DNA of 64,000 bases from Ascaphus truei (Eukaryota; Chordata; Amphibia; Anura; Ascaphidae). Under the pieces are notes generated by a model, which was not told the DNA's origin, made no database searches, and worked only from the letters and a program-made list of their open reading frames with translations. Location: the NCBI GenBank assembly GCA_036426205.1, contig CM071568.1:41356784-41420783 (forward strand), in the 5' to 3' direction. The translations under genes were made by a program, and so were the position numbers. Positions 42,131 to 55,399 of this stretch are shown piece after piece (positions within the stretch are counted from its first letter, which is position 1; each line of letters opens with the position of its first letter).

Positions 42131-42398
42131 AATAATAATAATAATAATAATAATTATAATATGAGCATGTTCATGTATAGCGCTGCTAGTTGTACACAGC
42201 GCTTTACAGACACATTTTTCAGGCTGAGGTCCCTGGCCCGTGGAACTTACAATTTATTTTTTGCCGCCTGAGGCACAGGGAGATAAAGTGACTTGCCCAA
42301 GGTCACAAGGAGCCGACACCGGGAATTGAACCAGACTCCCCTGCTTCAAAATCTCAGTGCCAGTGTGTGTCTTTACTCACTGAGCCACTCCTTCTCCC
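42131..42398 (-). mobile_element. CORE-SINE (MIR-like) with tRNA head and L2-like tail
   Basis: Read on the minus strand: a tRNA-derived head with an A box 'tggctcagtgagtaaag' (42387-42371) and a B box 'ggttcaattcc' (42332-42322), then the CORE/MIR block 'gaccttgggcaagtcacttt' (42304-42285) and 'ctccctgtgcctcagg', then an L2-like 3' tail ('tgtaagttccacgggccagg', 'agcgctgtgtacaa') and an ATT microsatellite. The A and B boxes are the internal RNA polymerase III promoter. The tail resembles that of the L2-type LINE at 1-1103, which probably supplied the reverse transcriptase for the family. Confidence 0.88.
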
Positions 42399-43980
42399 AA
42401 GGTAAAGGACACTTACAACCAACTAGCCATTTCTTGTTAAAAATCTCTTGTTACATGGGTATGTTGATAAAATGGTTTGGGACTGTAGCAAATAATGTTA
42501 TTGGCCAGATGTTGTGGTCCCCTACAATGCATGATGTTCTGATTATGACATCAACATCATGTAATGAAGTACGTTTCTGTGTATATTTCATTAACCTAAC
42601 TAACTATAGTTTACTGTGTTTATTAAACGTTCTAAAAATACATAATATAGTCAATATGATGATATAAGCTACCATAATAAAGCTGGTGTTATCATTTGTC
42701 GGTGTTATACATGGATCCTACACAAATTGATACAGACACAAACAGTTGTCTTACAAAGTGTGTCTATGCTAATGTGCACGTGATTGACGTTACAATTGTG
42801 ACAATACTTGATAATTATCATCATGATAATGATGAAGTGACGTGATTTATATTGCAAAAATATTACCAACATTGTCATATTGGTAAATTATAAATGCTAA
42901 ATGACAGTAACATTAGTGACAAATTTGTCTTCTCTGTTAACAGTTTAACACTTGGTACATGTAGGACACATCCACACACGTGTGACTTATACATACACAT
43001 GTCACAAATGTAAATTAATGTTGACTATTAATTCCTAGCATTACAAAACACCAACATTGCTAAATATAAGATGTAGTACGCATTGTTGTGATTGCAGGCA
43101 TTCATGCATGGAGTTTTAGGATCAGTCAATTTCATCCGTGATGAATGATCTCCCGTAAGTAAAGAAATAAGTACAGTTATCCCCTTGTCTCCAAACACCT
43201 CTATATTACATTAATGGAATTTATAAGGAAACATACATAAAATGTGATGAAATGGGAGTAATCATTTTCTAATACAATGCACATGAAAGCTCAAGAGTAG
43301 CTAAATGCATATACATGATACAGAAAGTACATATATGTAACATTTGTGTTTAAACCAATATGTTGGGTTTTGACTTCAAATAATTATAGGAAGATTGATG
43401 TAGGCACATCTTATGAGAGATGTCAGCAAATATACATACCATGATCAGTCATACTGGAGATATACCTATAATGCAAAGGAACAATATATAAATTGCAAAC
43501 ATTGACATGCCATCTTCAGTACCGTAAACAACACAGCAAAGTGTGTATTTGGTGTTAAATGTGCAACACCATGTATATTTCATGACATTCAAAATGTAAA
43601 TCAGGCTGGTGTACACATCATATGGATGTACATGTTACACTGCACCAATAACATTGTATGTAAGCATACTAGAAGCATGAATGAGTATGGGCATAATATG
43701 TGTATTGTGTTAGCATAAGGAACAACACAATGCTAAAATATTAGTGCTTTGTTACCCCAGTTTTATTCACATACACACAACTAAAGTACAATTGAAGAGG
43801 GATTATATAACCTGTGCAACAATAACATACCGGTGCCACATCCCTTTGTGCACACAGCAGAGAAAAGAAAGGTGTGCAACCCATATTCATCTGTGTCCTA
43901 CCAGAAGGGTATATAAAAAAACATTATTGTTAAGATAACATAATGTAACTATAAAAGTATAACTTGGAACATATATGTTT
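42399..43980. other. AT-rich flank of the Harbinger gene, no gene seen
   Basis: AT-rich DNA downstream of the transposase. It probably includes the 3' untranslated part and terminus of the Harbinger element, but no inverted repeat end was identified. Confidence 0.4.
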
Positions 43981-45298
43981 TTACTTACAAGAAAAAAATG
44001 AATTGATGAGATTCTGGCGTGTCTGGCCACCACTGGCTGTTTGTTCATTTTCAGCAGCTACATGGGTGGGATGCTCGTCTACCAAAGGCTCAGCTAGGTC
44101 TGATTGTACATTGTGCCTGAGTGCAACATTGTGCAAAATGCAACAGGCAAGGATAATATCAGACACTTTTTGAGGCTTGTATAGAAGAGCCCCACCAGTT
44201 CTGTCCAGACACCTAAATCTGGTCTTGAGTAGGCCAAATGTCCTCTCTATAACAGATCTTGTAGATATATGGGCTGCATTGTACCTCTCCTCTGCTTCAG
44301 TTTGAGGGTTTAGCACCGGAGTCAAGAGCCACGGCCTAATTCCGTATCCTGAGTCACCTATAATGAATGGAGCACACATAAGCTGACATTAGTGATCAAA
44401 TTGTACAATGCCAACATTCCTACATAAAAATGTGTTTTGTGTTAGAACATGTAAATCTGTACTCACCCAGCAGCCAACCATGTTCAAAATGTCCCTCTTC
44501 GAACGCATGGAAGACTGAAGAGTTCCTCAGGATAGAGGAATCGTGACTGGAACCAGGGAATTTGGGTACCACATGCATTATCCTCATCGTCGCATCACAT
44601 ACCACCTGTACATTGAGTGAATGGTAGTGCTTACGATTGCGGTACACATGCTCACTCTGACTAGGTGCAATCAAAGCAACATGTGTGCAATCGATTGCAC
44701 CCAGCACACATGGTATCCCTGCTATATTATAAAAGCCAGTCCTGACTTCCAGCCACTCTGTCGCCTCTGTAGGAAAATGAATATAATTCCTAGCGCGTCT
44801 ATTGAGTGCATAGAGAAACTGGGTCAAGGCCCGCGAGAATGTAGATTGCGAGACCCCGCCCACTATACCCACAGTTGTCTGGTATGACGCGGAAGCAAGA
44901 TAATGTAATGAGCACAGCATTTTAACAAGCCCAGGGACTGCACGACCTCTGGCTGTGAAAAAATCTAAATCTCCCCTTATCTCCTGATAAAGAGCTAAGA
45001 TTGCTGCTGAACTCAAACGATAGCGACTTACAATCTCCTCCTCACTCATCCCATCTAACAGGGTTCTCTCCCTGTACAGACGCGGACGAGGCACAACTTG
45101 TCTCCTCTGTCTTCTCCTCTGATCTCCTGTCCCTCTACCTGTCCCTCGGCCTGTCCCTCTCCCTGTCCCTGTCGTATCCGCGTGACTGTCCCTGTCACTG
45201 TCCCTCGGTGTGTCCCTCCCTTGCCCTATATGATTGTCTTCATCATCAAGCATGTCATAGAAAAGAATGTTCCTCCGTCTCCTAAACAATCTCAACAT
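43981..45298 (-). CDS. Harbinger transposase, apparently intact, two exons (402 aa)
   Basis: Exon 1 is 45298-44467 and exon 2 is 44357-43981. Splicing at GG|GTGAGT and ATTATAG|GTGACT gives a continuous 402-residue frame. The N-terminus is Arg-rich with a Gly-Thr-Gly-Arg repeat coded by a 12 bp tandem repeat (about 45120-45170). A helix-turn-helix-like region (LLDGMSEEEIVSRYRLS, then a segment ending TVGIVGGVSQSTFSRAL) precedes the DDE domain. Catalytic residues: Asp in GAIDCTHVAL, Asp in FPGSSHDSSIL, and Glu in RSVIERTFGLLKTRFR. The exon junction falls inside LLG-DSGY. PIF/Harbinger transposons also need a Myb-like partner protein, which I do not see here. The vertebrate gene HARBI1 belongs to the same family, but this copy looks like a transposon. 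Confidence 0.9.
44358..44466 (-). other. Intron of the Harbinger transposase
   Basis: 109 bp, donor GTGAGT, acceptor TTCATTATAG. Removing it joins the two open exons in frame at a conserved motif. The decayed copy at 10278-11060 has a GT donor after the same GWLLG residues. Confidence 0.85.
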
Positions 45299-46296
45299 TT
45301 TGAAATGAGTAGCTGTGAATGAGCAGGTAATGGGCGTCCTTTAAATAGGTATGTGATGATGTCAGGTGACATAGTAAAATGCAAGGTGTTACATTAACAT
45401 AATAAAGTACTTCTGTGGCAAGCTGTGTGCAGTTCTTGTTATAAGTATTTGTTGTGTGTATTCTGCAGGGAATGATGATATTTGGCAATGATGTGACGTG
45501 AACCTTTGTAGAAACATTGCTTGCAAATAAATAGTTGAATGTGCAATGCATGTAACACTTGTGAACGCAACAGTCAGTCATGTAATTAGGCAAAAAGGCT
45601 GAGATTGACGTGGGAAAAGTTTTGTGTAACATGTGTAATTAGGCATGTTATTGTGACATGTTGACAACAATGAATAGTCGTGTGCATATGCATGCATTTG
45701 TGTAATGAGGATAGTTGCTATAGAATGAGTTTACAAGGTGTCCCAATGCTGAATTACTGTACATGTGTGTATAAGTTAGGTTGAAGTGCTTGTAATGCTA
45801 CGGTTACAATGTAAACATGCAATGTGATTGAGCGTCCAATAAGTGACGTCATGAAAATAGGGAGGACCCAAAACTAGATGTAAACATGAGAATTTAGATG
45901 TACATGAACGTTTAAAGATGCGTGTCACATTACAAGCATTGTGTAATGTAAAGGAACATGAATATACGGTGTATGTGTGACATGTGTGTCATGTGTAACA
46001 TCATGTAAATAATTGTTGCTCAGTTCATTAAAATGTGTGATATGATGTGAGGTTCTCCTTTAAGAGTTGAGTATAGTATTTTCCCTTGGCACATCATCAC
46101 ATGATGAGTAATGTGACCCGCAAATGCTGCAAACATGTAAAAGTATAATGTTATGCAAATAATACACGTCAGCTGTGACACAATGCAGGGAATGCCCCCA
46201 CACTGTAATGCAAATGACGTTTGTATTGTGAGCAATGAAACGTAAACAGTACTATACTGTTATACGTCCCCGCTCCATTGACTCCATTGATGTACA
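45299..46296. other. AT-rich 5' flank of the Harbinger gene, no gene seen
   Basis: AT-rich DNA with many 'acatgt' words. It should contain the promoter and left end of the transposon, but no terminal repeat or Myb-like ORF was recognised. Confidence 0.4.
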
Positions 46297-46640
46297 GAAG
46301 TTTTTTTTTTCTAAGTGCCGTTGCGGCAGCCTTAGCGATCGTTCTCCCCTCCAAACTGCCAACTTTAGTTGGCGGGAGAAATTGGCCATAACATCTCAAT
46401 TTCGTAGTGCCGATCAGGCCCGATAAGCTGTTTTTTTTTGTTGAATCCAGCCGATTTAAAAAAGTGGCGATCAGTGGCGAAAACAGGCTTATCGGCAGCC
46501 GACTGGCCATAACAAAATAATCGGCTCCGAAACATGGCGATATCAAGCACTTATCGGCGCTTACTGAATCTCAAACCCAATTTTGGCTATAAAATGGCGA
46601 TAATTCCCTTATCAACGCTTACTGCATGAGGCCCATAGAC
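46297..46640. repeat. Short non-autonomous repeat, copy B
   Basis: Same ends as 1549-1893: 'tttttctaagtgccg' at the start and 'cgcttactgcatgaggccc' at the end. The interior is different, with repeated 'gccgat' and 'tggcgat' motifs. It lies only 15 bp from a hAT MITE. Confidence 0.5.
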
Positions 46641-46647
46641 TCTTATT

Positions 46648-46655
46648 CCTTAAGT
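46648..46655. repeat. 8 bp target-site duplication of hAT MITE copy 2 (left)
   Basis: CCTTAAGT here and CCTTAAAT at 47029-47036 flank the element with one mismatch. Confidence 0.7.
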
Positions 46656-47028
46656 AAGGGGTGTGCAAACTTTTCCCCCTGCGCACCCCTGCCTGCTCTC
46701 CTTACCGGCTCGCGCCCCCCTCCTCCTTGTCTTCAGCGTCAAATGACGCCACGAGGTCATGTGGCGTCACGTTGAGGTCACGTTGTCATGGCAACGTGGT
46801 GTCACGTGACCCCGTGGCTTCATTTGATGCTGCATTGCCATGGCGACGCGTCACCGAACACAAGGTAGGCGACATTGCAGATGCCTCATGCGATTCCCCA
46901 GCATTTAATTTAAATGCCATGGGGAAGAGAGTGGGGCCTTTGCAACTACCATGCCCCCCCCCCACCATCCACCATCACATGAACCCCCGCACCCACCAAA
47001 TCTTTCGCCTCCCACTTTGTGTACCCTG
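46656..47028. mobile_element. hAT-type MITE, copy 2
   Basis: Same family as 18202-18549: left end 'ggggtgtgcaaacttttccc', the internal 'cacgttg..caacgtg' palindrome and 'gttgccatggcgac', and a right end 'tttgtgtaccctg'. It is flanked by an 8 bp duplication. The two copies are clearly diverged. Confidence 0.75.
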
Positions 47029-47036
47029 CCTTAAAT

Positions 47037-50000
47037 CATGAAGTATTCGATAGGGACTCGGACAGCATCCTTAGAGACAATTTGTATTTCCATCTTTAAT
47101 TATACCTTGGATCACATATAGTGATCCATTTGATAGCACGTACGGTACCAAAATGAACATGTTCATAACAATACGAATTAGCAAACACAGCAAGGCTTAC
47201 AATTTGTCTAAATGCATTGGAGAATTCAGCCTATTCAAAGGTCGATACAAGTGGAGTAAGAAGTATTACATGATGTTATTGGAGTACCTTAAGTCACCTG
47301 AAAAACTTCATCCAAGTATCATGTGCCATGGAAAAGTGTTACTAGAGCATTAAACAGTACCTGTAGGCCCCTTAAGTCACATGTTCACAATCAGTGTCTA
47401 CCACAATACTATTGAGTGGAGGGCATCACTGAAAAACCCAAGTCGTGATTGCAATTTGCATCAACACTAGAAAAATGCACCATTCAATCCAGCGATAGAA
47501 TCCAAGTAGGTAAGCTGATGAGCTATACCAAACGGTGCCAAATTGTGTTCTTTCTATAAGACCATTTCTGCATGTTGTGACGTTTTACATCTCAAAACGA
47601 GGATTAAAGGTGATCCGGTAGATAAATATATACATTTCTTCCCTCAATACCATCTGAGCCCCATGAAGAACGTGTGTTTTATATGTAAAAAAGAAAGTCA
47701 TGATTGAAATTGGCTTCAACACTTCTATAAGACTATTTGTGCATGCTGATTGCGTCATTTAGCACTGGGCGTGCACTGAAAGTGCTTCCTACTATAGTTT
47801 CCAGAGAACACCTTAACTTTTCTATCTTTTCCTTAGAACTGACAGTATTGCTAAAATTCTCAATTTTTATTTCAAAAGTACAAGCTAGGGTCATAGCAGG
47901 CTGACTTGTACTTCCAGTTCCATTATGATACATCTCTTCTTAACAGGGAGTTGTCTATTAGACACAGGGGGGTAAGGGAAGTGGGTCTTCGGCAGAGCGA
48001 TTGTGATCCAGTGACAGTATCATTATTACCCTTCTGCTTATACTTGCTGTTTTGAGTACTAGTAGTAATGCCACCACCAACACCACCACATTTAACTGAT
48101 TTAACTGTATCAGATGCATCAGCAGTGCCACCACCACACCACAACCTCGACCAACAAGAGGCAACCGCCTCTTATTGCCCCTCTATGTGTATGTAACGGA
48201 GCGGCCTGTAGGCGAGGTCAGATCAGATTCCACACATGCAATTTTTAGGGTAAGCAAACTTGAGTGATTTTATTCTCCACAAAACAGCAACCAAACAGTA
48301 GGGCTACTGCCCCTTTAAGGCAAAATACAAAATCATAAAATAAACACCTACTCCTTTTAGGAGACAAACTCAACATTACTGTGGCCCTTTCTAACAACAA
48401 CAGGCCAACTAAACTGATTCCCAGATTTAAAACATATGAAACAATATTATACAGAACTATAAGACAAGGGAACAATGTATAAAATGTTGTATTTGAGCGT
48501 GCTGTCCCTCCAAACGACCACCCTCTCGGCTACCCGGTTCCACCCCACAGCTCCCAATCTCCCGTGATCAGCGGGGCATACTCTGCAATCAAAAAAACAA
48601 AAATAGGAGCGCGTGAAAATGAAACCAAAGGAATGAATGTAATCATAGCCATCGATGTTGTGGTAGTTTTGACCTTGGGCCGATAACATCATCATAACAA
48701 GTACCACGGCTGGTCAATTGTACTAGTGATGATGACATCAGTGTAAAAGAGCGTACAGCTGATGAGGAGGAAAGTAACATCTATGTATTTGATGATGATT
48801 ATGATGATGAGGTTTTGTTATATTTATTAAATAATAAATATTGTGCGTTGTTATTACTGCTTAGAGTTTTCACTTTACTTGTGATTGAATGTGTATTTTC
48901 ACAATCTTTAACAATCATCATACGTGTAGTATCATCACTTGCATCTGAGGATTACCACATTCATCAACCCCATCAATACCACCAGTGCCACTGCCACTGC
49001 CGCCACCATCACCACTTAAATCACAATATTTCATAACTTCAGCAACATCCTCATCACAAGTCATCATGTCCCTGGGACTCTCTCTCTTCCTCATCTGAAT
49101 GTTTTAACAGGTCTTCTGAGTCTTATGCTATCAAAGTCAGAGCTTGTTTGGCCTTAATGAATGTTTTTGAATGTGACAAGAAGAATCTGTCTTTTGCAAA
49201 TGACTTAAAGAGGCACTCCAAGCGGCACTTCAAAAAAATGCAGCCTTTTATTGCCTTTATTGAAAACAAATTAACTAAACTGCTGATTGATTAATTCTCC
49301 CACGATTGATCAGCAAAGATCCTGCTTCCCTGGGTTCACGTAATTCCTGCCCTTTCAATTTTCAGTCAGTTTAACTCAGCGGCTCTCAGCTTAGTGGAAC
49401 AGTAGAAAAATGCAGGTTCAGTTACCACATTTTACGACCTAGACAACGAAAGAGTATGGGAAGAATTGGGGGAACAATTCTTATAAGGGTTAGATCAGGT
49501 ATCAGTTATTATCTTTTTACTGGCTTGTGATTATATTTTCTCTACTGATTTTAACTTATATATCCTTGTGAGTGCAATTGTTACTCCTTTTAATTAGTCT
49601 TAAATTGTCATACGTTATTACGCCATGGAGAGCAAGCTTTTTTTCTTACACAAATATATATATATGTATATATTGTGCGGGAGTGAGGAGTTATCTTCCT
49701 CACTATGAGGCAGGCAGACCATACCCTAGATATATGCTGTCCTAGGTTGTGGACAATTCGCTCCAGAGCAGGGCTTCAAAGGCAGGAAGTGAGTCCCGGT
49801 CAGTGCTATCTGTTCCAGAACCTGCAGAGACAGATCAAGAAGCTGTGGGGACTGCCCAGAAGGGTGTAACTGGGAGTTTCAGGTATGTAGCCATGAATGA
49901 GGTGAGCTAGGAGGAAGTCAAGCTGCCCAGAGGTTGTGCCTGGCACAGGAGATGGATTTACCTCAGGAGTCTAAAGTAAAGACAGATTATTCTGATCTTG

Positions 50001-51189
50001 TTGCACTGGCTTTTGAGATCCACCGGAACCACTGCACCTTGCCATTCAGGGTCTTCACTGCCACTGTCTGGATCTCTGCTTAATATTTCCTGCTCAAATG
50101 TGAGTAGGATTTTGCAGCCCCTTTGACACATCATTTTCACTGGTTTTGCAATATTGCACTATATATATTTGTTTTCTTTACATGGCTTCTATCATCGCTC
50201 CCCTATATTTTGGAGGAAATTTGCACTTCCTGTTAATCAACTATGTCTGAGTTTTGTTTAACCGGTAAGTGGGGTAGCCATTTGAGATAGTTAGGGGCAA
50301 GATTATTATTTGTCTGACTGGGTGCTGAGGGTGCTGCTGTTGTTGCTGTGGAACTGGCAGTGGTAGTACCAATATGACAACTCTAGTAATGGAATGGCAG
50401 TGGCTGCTGGACTCATTCACCTGGGCTGCGCACTGGCACACTAGGTGCAGAGAATGAGAGAAACTAAATGTGTATAAGTTTAACCCTCCTTGAAAATAAT
50501 TGTCACAGTATTGTTGTTGTTGTTATTAATATTATAATATTATTATTGTTAATGATTAATATACTGCTATATAATTTCTATAATAGAAACAATACCAGAG
50601 CCCAGGCTACTAAGGTCAGACAGGCACCACACCAGCCCAGGGTAACACAGACAAGGGGTCAGTCCAATGAGTTACTCAGAGATTAATGGTTAAGCTACAA
50701 GTTGTATTAAATCAATAATGTATAAATGCTTGACCTATTGTATTACAGCAGCAGCCCTAACAAACCCACAGCCAAACCATGTCTACAACACAATAACTTA
50801 AACTTGAGGCAATACCCCTATTTATACTCCTCCCATAATAATTTCATTCTCAGATTCCAGGCCCGGATTCCGATTCCGTTTGCAGATTCGGATTACGAAT
50901 CCATCAAATGGATTTTCAGTGAAAGGAAAGAAAAAATGGAACGGCTTTTTTGAGACTTATCCATGGATTTCCGTGACTAAAAGGAACTGACCAATCCGTG
51001 GCGGATTGGGGTTTCTCCAATCTCTAAGCATGACAATTTAAATAATGCATTAATACACATTTTAAACAAGAGTTACATATATATACCTTTTACTTTCACC
51101 CAATAGATGCCTCATGCATATTATTTTCAGACTGTGATATTTTATTTGTCTCATACGCATGAAATTTGTTAGTCTTTTTGGCTATAACA
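47037..51189. other. Unassigned AT-rich region, no gene supported
   Basis: No frame resembles a known protein. Two blocks stand out. Around 48000-48140 and 48720-49060 there are runs of 'accaccacc' and 'gatgatgat' type trinucleotides, which could be remains of low-complexity coding sequence of a DNA transposon. Between 48180 and 48610 lies a block with a different composition that may be a solo LTR. I cannot name either. Confidence 0.35.
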
Positions 51190-51330
51190 ATGAGACATAT
51201 TTACTAAATAGTACTAAGCCATAAGATGCCTTATGGCCTTTAAATGGAAATGGGCCATACAGTGTCTTAACGTGCCGTATGGTGTGATGGCTTAACATTA
51301 CTTAGTAAACTTGGTCTTAAATCTGACTTT
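51190..51330. mobile_element. Foldback MITE-like element
   Basis: An imperfect inverted repeat: 'atatttactaaatagtacta' and 'gccata' on the left answer 'tggcttaacattacttagta' on the right. It is AT-rich and non-coding. Target duplication not resolved. Confidence 0.5.
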
Positions 51331-54300
51331 AAGGCCCTAACTATCATAAGTCACATAAAATGGATTTTCAGTAAAGTGAACGCACTGAGGAGTAAAGTGC
51401 TGTCTAACATTATGATTTATTCATAGTTTAATATATGTTTAATATTGTTTCCAACAAAAGTCTAAAAACCACTCCAAACGCAGCATGGTTTATGAAACAG
51501 GCAAAACAGACTGCTTTTTGTTAGGTACTACAGTATGTACTGGATCATACTAAAAGAAATAGGAATGCTGCTTTTATTCCACAGCAATGTGCGCTTAGTT
51601 GTATGGAATGCTGTAAGGTAAATTATAAGGTACTTTTTAGAAAATACAAAGGCGGCTAGCAAGCTCCGCCTCTTTATGCGGGAGACTTCTACATATTTAG
51701 CTGAAAAAAATACTCAACCCAATGCAAGTTAATCAAAAATAAAGATACCTCTTGCATTTTCCTACCAAATCTGCTTGAAAAGAGTTTTCGTATGTTGGTT
51801 AGCATGAAAGGTGTCAGGCCAAACTTGTATGTCATCAATATTTCTTAGAAGTTAAAAATTGAAGGAGCATGTGGCTTCAAAGTATATGGTCAGTATGGAA
51901 AAAGAGACGCAATTTCTAAAAGAAATTAGCTTACGTTATATTAGTAGGACTTTAAACGTTTCATTAAAGCACAGCCCTGTAGGCTGAACCACTGTAACTT
52001 AGACACAGGAATTTCAGTGATTTCACCTACTTCCTTGTGTTCATATCAGGTGATCTGTCTTAAAGCAGCAAAACATATAAAATTGTATGTTTTTTTTAAA
52101 AATAAATCAATATGTAGTATTAGATAATAGTGACGTGTTTTTATTCAACTCTTAAGTCCATTTTTAATGAATTTTAATATACTCAGCAACCTTTGATTTC
52201 TGTAGCACGGTTTAGCCCCCTCCCAGTGCAAGATCTTTGTAACACTTTCCTGTTTGTAATAATTTGCTGCCAATATTCTCAGCAGTTTGAGCTGCAAACT
52301 TTAACAATAATCAATGTACCATAGTAATATCCGGATACATTGTACTGTAGCTGCTGAGTTACATTGACTGAAGCAGCCATTATGTTAGGCACACAATCAG
52401 GAATTTTTACAGATTTATAACAGGAGCACCAAACAACTGCCAGCTTAGGTAAGAACGTAGAATTATACATTGTCACGTGCTTAACATATAAGAATAAGAA
52501 AAGTAAAAGAACAGGAGTTAGTATCTGAGGAACAACTTTAAAGGGGTCATAAAAACAGAATTTGATGGCAGAAAAAAAACCATCTGGCCCAATCAGTCTG
52601 CCCATTCTCCTATCTGTTGAAAAACCTCAGACCCTGTTTGATCATTGGCTTTCTTTGATATTCAGTATAGTCTTACAGTATATCTACCCCAAGCATTTTA
52701 TAATTCTCTTATATCCGCCTCACCATACCTGCCGGAAGGATCTTCCACAAATCCATCACCCTTTCTTCCTCTTCCTCACATTTCCCTGGGGAAACATAAA
52801 TCAGGAAGGGGTTAATAATCAAATAGAAGCAAACAAAAAACACTCCAAAATCCATTACGCAAACAAACCTGACCCAAATGCATCATCTGATTTTATATAT
52901 AAAATATCCTTTTGCACATCTCAGTTTGGAGCACAGAAAAAAAGTTCAAGAGTGACTTTCAGTCAGACTTCCACAACTGTATACAACATGTGCTAAAGAG
53001 TTTAATTAGCGAGCTCTGCATAAACGTTTTACCATTTTTTTAGTTATCAGCTTTCAGTGTAATTTATAAAGCTCCCCTTGTATCTTTTTTCCCCACAAGG
53101 CCTCAATATCACTATTATTTCTGTGATCTCAGTATAAACTGGCATCGCACATAAAAAGTGAAGTTAGCACTTGTCAAAATCAATGCAAATGAATGATTTA
53201 AAAAAAATTAAAAAATATTTCAATGAGTTAAAGCAGCTTTGTAGTTAAAAATCCCAAGCTAGCCATAGAGTGGGAGTTTTTCCAGCCTCTACTTAAATCC
53301 CAAAAAAGTACTGCAATCTTCTGGCACAGGCTCACTGTAATGCTTTAAAAACAATTTAGCAACTGTCATTGCTGTAATTACAGTAACTAATTACCATCCT
53401 TAGCAAACAAATAGCTTAACATAATACGCAAGCCGAATCAATTTTGAAGAAATGCAAATTCCAAAAGCGAAAAAGGGCATTTTGGCAAACCTGAAAGAGA
53501 AGCGGGAAAATAATACACTTTGTTTTATCTACACATAATTCCCAAGGAATATCATATCATAAATATTTGCATTCAGTTCTTATCAGGACATTTGCATTTG
53601 CTTCTTATCAGTCTGCAAGCCGGACTCTGCCAGATAGAGAGCGGAGCTCCACACCATGCTCATATTTCTAATGAATCACGTCTCAGGCCAATAGAATATT
53701 TTGGCTAGAATTTTATCACTAAGATGAAGAGGTCATTTGCTCACAGAGTTGGCTCATCTTGGAATAGCCTTGAGATTGTGATGTGATTCACATGACTTTG
53801 TTAAGACATAAAATGATGTTAATTTAGGTAGTATAACTTGTAGTACAGAAACAGTGAGCAAAATTACTAAATATAACCGGTCAGAAATAGCCTATTTACA
53901 GTATTGCCTTTTGAGCATTCAGGAGAATAATCAAAGTTAGTTTTGAAATCACAAATGTAAATTCAAGAAGGTCGGTTATAGCAATAATGATGTTGGGCAG
54001 TACTTTGGTTTAATATAGTACAACGTAAGGTATAGTACAGTAGGTAACACTCACTTTGATATTTGGGGGTATTCATCAAAAATCCATTGTAAGAAGCCAC
54101 TATGTTGTTCATATTTCGTTCTTTAACAGACTCATCCATAGAAAGGTTGCATATTCTATCACAATCAAAGTTACCTATTGCAATATTTTTTAGGAGAACT
54201 TGGCTTTTTTGTCTTGATTTACTGTATATACAGTATAGAACCTTTTACAGTGAGCCTATAATTTATTTAGTTAGTAAATGAAGGCATCTTACTTTGATGC

Positions 54301-55399
54301 ATTAGTAGGTAGAAAGTAACTTAACAGATCCACAGCCAGAAAGATTAGCAAACAAAAATGTAGGTAATTAAAAATAATTGTTTGTGGGTGAACAAACAAT
54401 TCAGTTTGTTCACGGTGCCAGTAAAGATGTGAAAAACTTTTCCAAAATGCATTTTTTGCTAATTTGGATATGCAAAGTATATTGCAAGTGATTGAAAGTA
54501 GCATATTGGTGTAGCAAGACTTATTGTTCCCGGTATCAATGCATGCTGCGGGATTCCGCCCACAAGAAGACCACAAGCAACCTACAGAATGGCATCCAGC
54601 GGTTAGGTGTTTTTTCTTTTTTTATTGCAATTTCAGTATCTGTCAACCAGATGGCCCAGTGAATATTTTTGCCGATGGCTACAGTACGGCTTTTTAACAG
54701 CATAAGTACTTAATAGTACAAATATTTAGACACTAAAGTTCACTACAATGTTGCATCCACAATTGTTTCATTTAAAAAACACTTGTTCTTATGTGAACTG
54801 CATACGGTCCTCTCTGTGTATTCCAGGGAGATGCGTACGCTACATGCATGCTTTATGTACTGCACATACAGTAAGTGTCAAGCTGTGAAATGCATGTATG
54901 TGTGTCATGGCTGTTTGAACAGCTGTGTACGCATGCGCTTTAGCACACATTTCAAAGATTTGCTTTTTAACTTACTCTTAACTTACTTTTTAATCAGTAT
55001 CAACCATGACACCCTCCAACCTAACCTCTTACCCTCCATCATGCATACTCTAAAATAAAATACCCACTCTTTTGCATTGTGGTCATTTAAACACTAGTAA
55101 CTATGTTTAATATCGTGGAAACGTTAACTTGGCTTACTATTGTGTTTGTGTGGGAGAGAACTCCAGTATCTGTGACCAATTAATCAGCATAGATTAGAGA
55201 ACTCATCTCTTTAATGGCACAGCAGGTGACTTTACCTAAACAAATGTTGACTTCGACAGTGGGATGTCGGTGCACACAAAGAAAAAAAACAAAACGAGTG
55301 CTAAGCACCATCCACATAACATTATACACAGCCTCACACCTCCCAATTAAACACCTCTTACCCCTTGATATACCTTTTTGTGTCCCATTAACAAAAAAA
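51331..55399. other. No gene seen
   Basis: About 4 kb of AT-rich DNA with no recognisable frame, transposon protein or strong repeat. Confidence 0.5.

Noticed and set aside
43981..45298. Calling the transposase the host gene HARBI1
   Set aside because: Transposon-like decayed relatives exist in the same window, and there is no host-gene neighbourhood or evidence of domestication.
40700..46300. Terminal inverted repeats of the intact Harbinger element
   Set aside because: Candidates such as 'ggggccgttcactgggcg' at 40778 have no visible reverse-complement partner on the right side.
48000..49060. Possible DNA transposon coding remnant with Gly/Val and Asp runs
   Set aside because: Only trinucleotide-repeat bias is visible. 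No catalytic or zinc-finger motif was found.
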